Source of the DNA: an uncultured Eubacteriales bacterium
GTDB lineage: Bacteria; Bacillota; Clostridia; Oscillospirales; Oscillospiraceae
Reading direction: 5' to 3'
Assembly (NCBI GenBank): GCA_902475435.1
Contig: CABRZL010000073.1
Location: forward strand, 1-10,312
Length of the DNA stretch: 10,312 nucleotides
In this document: in pieces, positions 6,752-10,312 of the stretch
How the letters are laid out: every line of letters begins with the position of its first letter
How positions within the stretch are numbered: position 1 is the stretch's first letter
The notes under the pieces: generated by a model
Told to the model about the DNA's origin: nothing
Database searches by the model: none
Seen by the model: the letters and a program-made list of their open reading frames with translations, nothing else
Position numbers and translations under genes: made by a program

Positions 6752-7456
6752 TTATTCAGCTGCGGCGAGACGACTGCAGCGGTTTCGAAATTCGGCGGGA
6801 GACATCCCATTTTGCTTTCGAAACAATGTAGAAAAATAGGAGGCACTGTGAAAACCACAGTCCAAAGCAATAGAGTCTACCTTTCGATTTGTGGACAGCA
6901 ATAATTTTTTTGCACGGAGAAGCCGCCGATTGTTAACATAGCGAACAAACGTATAGCCGGTTAACGGTTTAAAAATTTTACACAAATAGCAGGGGCTGAT
7001 ATATACATGCCTTGCAACGCTGGACAGCGTGAGTTCTTCATCCAGATGCTTGTCAATATAGGAAAGCGCTTTGGAAATGTGAACAGCATTGGAAGAATAG
7101 TCGCCAAGGCGGATGTGGTAGGTATGGATAATTTCTTCGCCTGCTTTTAAAAATACGGACCGATTTTGATAAGAATGTGTTAAAGCTTTGTTTTGAAAAC
7201 AGCAATTACAAAGAGAAATATCCCAAGTAAAGAGGATGTAGTTGTACAAACAACGATTGAGAGAGTTTAAGAAAATGCAGCGGAGTTCTTGGATATGTTC
7301 AGGGGCTAAAAGCTCCAGGTTTTGACTTTGACGGTGAAGCTGTGCAATTGCGGCGTGCTCGCCATCCTGAATTAAAAGCTCACAGATGATTTTGTGATTA
7401 TATAAGGGGTCTAAGCGTGAAATGTTGTCCGTTGACATCAGAAAATCTAGTTGCAT
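6752..7456 (-). CDS. AraC-family transcriptional regulator
   Basis: A 234-aa DNA-binding regulator. Residues about 126-228 are a complete AraC/XylS double helix-turn-helix. The first HTH is in ISKALSYIDKHLDEELTLSS followed by VARHVYISPCYLCKIFKPLTG. The second is in KVDSIALDCGFHSASYFSTLF, ending with the signature FRKQNGMSPAEFR. Residues 20-125 are an all-helical region (CELLIQDGEHAAIAQLHRQ, LRCIFLNSLNRCLYNYILF) resembling the helical domain preceding the HTH in many clostridial AraC regulators; it lacks the cupin arm of AraC itself. It is Cys-rich near residues 83-86 (CNCC, three cysteines), which is unusual and might be a redox or metal site (inference). A ribosome site (GGAGGT, 7463-7468) precedes the ATG at 7456. 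It is divergent from the NifH-like/ABC operon and is the natural candidate for its local regulator, as AraC proteins often activate siderophore uptake genes. Confidence 0.9.
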   Translation of the reverse strand: MQLDFLMSTDNISRLDPLYNHKIICELLIQDGEHAAIAQLHRQSQNLELLAPEHIQELRCIFLNSLNRCLYNYILFTWDISLCNCCFQNKALTHSYQNRSVFLKAGEEIIHTYHIRLGDYSSNAVHISKALSYIDKHLDEELTLSSVARHVYISPCYLCKIFKPLTGYTFVRYVNNRRLLRAKKLLLSTNRKVDSIALDCGFHSASYFSTLFRKQNGMSPAEFRNRCSRLAAAE

Positions 7457-7485
7457 GAAAGTACCTCCGGGTAATTGGGTAAAAA

Positions 7486-7514
7486 TTTAAAAGTCAAAGA
7501 AAAGATTTTAAAAG
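7486..7514 (+). promoter_or_regulatory. Direct repeat, 21-bp period: candidate AraC-type activator site
   Basis: TTTAAAAG occurs at 7486-7493 and again at 7507-7514, exactly 21 bp (two helical turns) apart in the same orientation; 11 of the 14 aligned bases from 7481 and 7502 agree. AraC-family proteins typically bind such direct repeats. The second copy overlaps the -35 region of the predicted NifH-operon promoter, the position expected for an activator. AT-richness makes chance repeats fairly likely. Confidence 0.38.
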
Positions 7515-7531
7515 CACTGTAATAGGGATTA

Positions 7532-7540
7532 TGATACAAT
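7532..7540 (+). promoter_or_regulatory. Predicted extended -10 promoter of the NifH-like/ABC operon
   Basis: TGATACAAT is a TG-extended -10 (TACAAT at 7535-7540). No good -35 is found 16-18 bp upstream, which fits an activator-dependent promoter. Transcription would start near 7547, giving a leader of about 87 nt before the ATG at 7634. A small inverted repeat, GATACAATAAGTATC (7533-7547), overlaps the -10. Confidence 0.45.
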
Positions 7541-7549
7541 AAGTATCGG

Positions 7550-7567
7550 GGTTAGAAATAACTAACC
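7550..7567. promoter_or_regulatory. Interrupted palindrome between the divergent promoters (possible metal-regulator operator)
   Basis: GGTTAG-AAATAA-CTAACC is a perfect 6-bp inverted repeat. Its half-sites equal the GGTTAG/CTAACC core of DtxR/IdeR-type iron operators, but the spacing (6 bp rather than about 1) differs from the classical site, so the assignment is tentative. It lies just downstream of both predicted start sites and could repress both genes. Confidence 0.4.
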
Positions 7568-7578
7568 ATAATATTTTT

Positions 7579-7607
7579 ATCATACTGTCTATTTAACAAA
7601 AAGTCAA
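7579..7607 (-). promoter_or_regulatory. Predicted promoter of the AraC-family gene
   Basis: On the minus strand TTGACT (7607-7602), a 17-bp spacer and TATGAT (7584-7579) each match 5 of 6 consensus bases, the best promoter match in this intergenic region. The start would be near 7572 and the leader about 115 nt. It faces the NifH-operon promoter, so the two transcripts would overlap by about 25 nt. Confidence 0.6.
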
Positions 7608-7633
7608 GAACCAGAGGCTTGGGAGGTGAAGTA

Positions 7634-8413
7634 ATGAAAAAGACCATGCGGCGATTTGCTATCTATGGGAAAGGCGGAATTGGAAAATCAACAACCACAT
7701 CAAATCTGTCAGCAGCGTTGGCGCAAAAAGGATATCGGGTCATGCAGATTGGATGCGATCCGAAAGCAGATTCTACCAAAAATCTCATGGGAGGCCAGCG
7801 GATCCAGACCGTTTTGGAACAGCTGAAAGTTATGGGGGATGAACTAACGTTACGTGATATTGTGTTTGAAGGATATCAAGGTGTACTGTGTGTGGAATCC
7901 GGCGGTCCGACGCCGGGAATTGGCTGTGCGGGGAGAGGGATCATTTCTGCGTTTGAAAAGCTGGAGGAATTGCATGCGTTTGATGTTTATATGCCTGATA
8001 TTGTGATATATGACGTGCTGGGCGACGTGGTATGCGGAGGCTTTGCAATGCCGATTCGGGGTGGATATGCCAGAGAGGTGTTCATTGTATCTTCCGGAGA
8101 GATGATGAGTCTTTATGCGGCGAACAATATTGCACAAGCTATCCAAAATTTCGGGAAACGAGGGTATGCCAGATTAAGCGGACTGATTCTGAACGCTAAA
8201 AATATAGAAAAAGAACAGGACATTGTGGATCAAGCTTGCCAGAATATCGGAACCAGTGTGATTCAATATATTCCCCGTTCTCCGGAAATCCAGGTCGCCG
8301 AAGGAAGGGGAGGAACCGTCTTTGAATGTCTCTCGGATTCCGTAATGCAAAAAGTCTACTTAGAACTGGCCGACACGGTGTTGGCCCATACTACGGAGAT
8401 TTTTGAGGGATAA
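7634..8413 (+). CDS. NifH-like 4Fe-4S ATPase (nitrogenase iron protein homologue)
   Basis: A 259-aa member of the nitrogenase iron-protein family (NifH/BchL/CfbC), in which a homodimer uses ATP hydrolysis to push low-potential electrons from a bridging [4Fe-4S] cluster to a NifDK-like partner. All key elements are intact: the P-loop YGKGGIGKSTTTSNLS (11-26), IGCDPKADST (39-48, switch I), GIGCAGRG with cluster ligand Cys98, and YDVLGDVVCGGFAMPI with cluster ligand Cys134 (switch II). GLILNAKN (183-190) corresponds to the NifH 'GLICNSRN' nucleotide-site strand. It is shorter than true NifH (about 290 aa). GGGAGGTGA at 7621-7629 sets the ATG at 7634; an in-frame TTG at 7619 precedes this site and is rejected. 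It leads an operon with a BtuF/FhuD-type binding lipoprotein and a FecCD permease, with no NifD/K-like gene in view. It is therefore probably not a nitrogen-fixation gene but a nitrogenase-like reductase component, of the tetrapyrrole-reductase, methylthio-alkane-reductase or an uncharacterised class. Confidence 0.93.
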   Translation: MKKTMRRFAIYGKGGIGKSTTTSNLSAALAQKGYRVMQIGCDPKADSTKNLMGGQRIQTVLEQLKVMGDELTLRDIVFEGYQGVLCVESGGPTPGIGCAGRGIISAFEKLEELHAFDVYMPDIVIYDVLGDVVCGGFAMPIRGGYAREVFIVSSGEMMSLYAANNIAQAIQNFGKRGYARLSGLILNAKNIEKEQDIVDQACQNIGTSVIQYIPRSPEIQVAEGRGGTVFECLSDSVMQKVYLELADTVLAHTTEIFEG

Positions 8414-8449
8414 AGCAATTCGATGACACAGCGAGAAAGGAACGATCTC

Positions 8450-9580
8450 ATGAAAAACAAAAAAGGTAAACTACTGGCGCTCAGCATGGCTTGCAGTATT
8501 GTAATGTTGGCTGCCGGCTGTGGCAACACCACGGATTCCGCTGTTTCTCAGGTTGAAGACAGTGTGGTAGCTTCTGCCGAGAGCATACAGGAATCCACTT
8601 CATCTGAATCGGAGACGCCAAATGCGGAAGTGTCTTCTTCTGCGGTGGAAACTGAGGAATCAGTGGCAATACAGGCTGAAAGCGTGGTGGAAGAAGTTGA
8701 CGGGTTTACAATGTATTATCCGGATTATATGGTAGAAACAGAAGGTAAGACCCTTCGATTGAACGAAAAACCGGAGAAAATTATTGTACTTTCCAATGCG
8801 GCACTGCAAATTATGATTCGTTGTGATGTTCGGCCTATTGCAATCACTAGCATTTCCATGGGAGCGGAATATCCGGACTGGGTTTCAGAGCTTCCGGTGA
8901 TCAGCACCGGAAAGAGTGAAGTAGATACCGAGTCCATTATTGCCATGGAGCCGGATCTGGTTATTATGGGAAGCTATCTCCAAGAGGACTATGGCACAAT
9001 TTTGGATAGCGCTGGCATTCCGGTCTACTATACCAGCGAAGGCCCGTCTATTACATATAACGAAGTAAAGGCGGAGGCAATTGCCCTGACAAAATCCTTC
9101 GGAACGGAGCAGGATGTGGCGGAAACCGAGCAGGAATTTTCTGATTTGGAGACTCGCGCTCAGGAATTTTGCGATTCGATGGAGGAACGAGACGCCATGA
9201 TTCTCTTTTCATTCCCGCCCAGTTATCAGCAGACCTCAAAAGGGTATTTGGGCAGTATGCTATCTATGCTGCCGTTTCATAACCTTTCAGATACGTTAAT
9301 AGATCCTGATGATCGTACAGCCCCTCTGGACTTGGAAAAGTTGGTAGAGCTGGATCCGGAAGTCATTTTTGCGATTTCACCGGCCTATGACAGTGCAGAA
9401 GATTTGGAGGCGTCTTACGCGGAAGAAATGCAAAACAATCCTGCCGTGTGGGAAAACCTTCAGGCTGTTAAAAACGATCAGGTCATATACTTATCCAACG
9501 AATATGTGACTTCCAAAGGAATTCAGATCATTGACAGCATGAATCGTCTGATGGATCAGTTGGAAGAAACGTTTGGATAG
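8450..9580 (+). CDS. ABC transporter substrate-binding lipoprotein (BtuF/FhuD/FepB type)
   Basis: A 376-aa membrane-anchored binding protein for a metal chelate (siderophore, haem or corrinoid class). Residues 1-23 form a lipoprotein signal peptide (MKNKKGKLLALSMACSIVML) with the lipobox LAAGC and lipidated Cys24. Residues 25 to about 84 are a Ser/Glu-rich linker. From about residue 100 it follows the Periplasmic_binding_2 (PF01497) pattern: LNEKPEKIIVLSNAALQIMI, then RPIAITSIS, ELPVISTGKSEVDTESIIAM, EPDLVIMGSY and AGIPVYYTSEGPS, through a second lobe with LEKLVELDPEVIFAISPAY near the C-terminus. The start at 8450 has AAAGGAA at 8436-8442 and begins directly with the signal peptide; an ATG at 8423 would add 9 polar residues and lacks a well-placed ribosome site. 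It begins 36 nt after the NifH-like stop and ends 15 nt before the permease, so it is in the same operon. The substrate cannot be told from sequence alone. Confidence 0.9.
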   Translation: MKNKKGKLLALSMACSIVMLAAGCGNTTDSAVSQVEDSVVASAESIQESTSSESETPNAEVSSSAVETEESVAIQAESVVEEVDGFTMYYPDYMVETEGKTLRLNEKPEKIIVLSNAALQIMIRCDVRPIAITSISMGAEYPDWVSELPVISTGKSEVDTESIIAMEPDLVIMGSYLQEDYGTILDSAGIPVYYTSEGPSITYNEVKAEAIALTKSFGTEQDVAETEQEFSDLETRAQEFCDSMEERDAMILFSFPPSYQQTSKGYLGSMLSMLPFHNLSDTLIDPDDRTAPLDLEKLVELDPEVIFAISPAYDSAEDLEASYAEEMQNNPAVWENLQAVKNDQVIYLSNEYVTSKGIQIIDSMNRLMDQLEETFG

Positions 9581-9595
9581 GCGGGGCGGAATCTC

Positions 9596-10312
9596 ATGAA
9601 GACCAGAAACGAAGCCGGGCTTCTAAAGGTCAGCGGTGTGATGCTGCTTCTTTTGATTTTGCTGGCGATCCTTGCGGTGATATCCGTTGCAATTGGCAGC
9701 GCCGGATATTCTGTTTTGGAGATCCTTCGTGCTGTTTTTTCAGAGGATGAAAGTCCTGTTAAGGTTATTGTTCTAAACCTTCGCCTTCCGAGGATGATCC
9801 TGGCTGTTTTGATTGGAGCGTCTCTGGCGTCCTCCGGTGCGTTGCTTCAGTCTGTGATGCGGAACCCTTTGGCGGACCCCGGTACCATCGGGGTATCCGC
9901 CGGTGCGGGTACTGCGGCTACCACCATTTTGTTGTTGTTTCCCAATCTTTCTGCTTCCGTTCCGGTGTTTGCGTTTGGCGGTGCTGCATTAGCCTGCCTT
10001 CTGATCTACACGATGGCGTGGAAAGAGGGGGTGGATCCAACCCGCATTATTCTCTCCGGTGTAGCGATCAATTCAGTGTTAGGTGCGTATAATTCGCTGC
10101 TGCAACTTTTAAACTCGGATAGCCTGGAAGGGGTGCTTGCCTTTATGAACGGAAGTTTATCCGGAAAAAGCTGGAATCAAGTAAAAATTCTCTGTGGTTA
10201 TGCCGTCGTAGGGCTGATATTTTCTTTCTTTTGCATCCGCAGTGCCAATACGTTGCAGCTTGGAGATGAAATGGCCAAAAGCCTGGGGGTGAAAGTCAAT
10301 GCAAGCCGTATT
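9596..10312 (+). CDS. FecCD/BtuC-type ABC permease, 5' part (3' end outside window)
   Basis: The first 239 codons of an iron-chelate/cobalamin-class importer permease; the full-length family is about 330-350 aa, so roughly two thirds is visible. A cytoplasmic stretch (MKTRNEAGLLKVSG) leads into TM1 (VMLLLLILLAILAVISVAIG). The family hallmark follows: LNLRLPRMILAVLIGASLAS, then SGALLQSVMRNPLADPGTIG and VSAGAGTA. Further hydrophobic helices include VFAFGGAALACLLIYTMAW and ILCGYAVVGLIFSFFCI. The coupling-helix region begins at LGDEMAKSLGVKV, matching the family 'LGdelA.sLGv'. The ATG at 9596 follows a GGCGGA-type ribosome site 15 nt after the upstream stop. An ATPase gene (FecE/BtuD type) would be expected next. 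The permease works with the preceding lipoprotein; there is no sign of disruption up to the window edge. Confidence 0.93.
   Translation, partial: MKTRNEAGLLKVSGVMLLLLILLAILAVISVAIGSAGYSVLEILRAVFSEDESPVKVIVLNLRLPRMILAVLIGASLASSGALLQSVMRNPLADPGTIGVSAGAGTAATTILLLFPNLSASVPVFAFGGAALACLLIYTMAWKEGVDPTRIILSGVAINSVLGAYNSLLQLLNSDSLEGVLAFMNGSLSGKSWNQVKILCGYAVVGLIFSFFCIRSANTLQLGDEMAKSLGVKVNASRI

Noticed and set aside
7541..7633. Possible cobalamin or other riboswitch ahead of the NifH-like/ABC operon
   Set aside because: The predicted leader is only about 87 nt, AT-rich, without a B12-box or any multi-stem structure I can recognise, too short for a cobalamin riboswitch.
7619..7633. TTG start 15 nt upstream for the NifH-like gene
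   Set aside because: It precedes the GGGAGGTGA ribosome site, which is correctly placed for the ATG at 7634.
7634..8413. True nitrogen-fixation nifH or a ParA/MinD-type ATPase
   Set aside because: ParA/MinD proteins lack the two cluster cysteines seen here, so it belongs to the NifH family; but shortness, lack of adjacent nifDK in the window and linkage to a chelate importer argue against a dedicated nitrogenase gene.
8423..8449. Nine-residue upstream extension (MTQRERNDL) of the BtuF/FhuD-type lipoprotein
   Set aside because: It would place polar residues ahead of the signal peptide and has a poorly spaced ribosome site compared with AAAGGAA before the ATG at 8450.

Overview
The window looks like chromosomal DNA of an anaerobic, low-to-mid GC Firmicute, most likely a Clostridia-type (gut) bacterium. 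The supporting signs are strong GGAGG ribosome binding sites, two secreted lipoproteins with long Ser/Glu-rich linkers, short intergenic regions closed by classic hairpin terminators, and a NifH-like ATPase of the kind seen in anaerobes. This placement is an inference; no rRNA or taxonomic marker gene is present. I see no tRNA, rRNA, CRISPR array, insertion sequence or integrase.

Layout. (1) 2-343 (+): the 3' part of an Lrp/AsnC-family regulator, convergent with (2) 401-976 (-), a flavoredoxin-type FMN-binding flavin reductase; they share a bidirectional terminator. The flavin reductase promoter is overlaid by a cluster of ACAAAT/ATTTGT palindromes. (3) 1220-3214 (-): a complete YyaL/DUF255 protein, thioredoxin-like domain plus an alpha/alpha barrel, with its own promoter and terminator. 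(4) 6464-3396 (-): a two-gene unit encoding a double-hotdog MaoC/FAS1-like acyl dehydratase homologue with an odd Gly-Pro tract, followed by an orphan extracellular solute-binding lipoprotein. (5) 6752-7456 (-): an AraC-family regulator, divergent from (6) the operon starting at 7634 (+). That operon encodes a NifH-like 4Fe-4S ATPase, a BtuF/FhuD-type substrate-binding lipoprotein and a FecCD/BtuC-type permease that runs off the right edge.

The most interesting part is the right third. A nitrogenase-iron-protein homologue with both cluster cysteines intact is the first gene of an operon for import of a metal-chelate substrate (siderophore, haem or corrinoid class). No NifD/K-like partner lies inside the window; it may lie further downstream. 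The 177-bp divergent region is dense with signals: predicted face-to-face promoters, an 18-bp interrupted palindrome placed between the two predicted start sites, and a 21-bp-period direct repeat over the weak -35 region of the NifH-operon promoter, as expected for an AraC-type activator. A plausible reading is a metal- or chelate-responsive uptake operon coupled to a nitrogenase-like reductase. The substrate cannot be read from the sequence.
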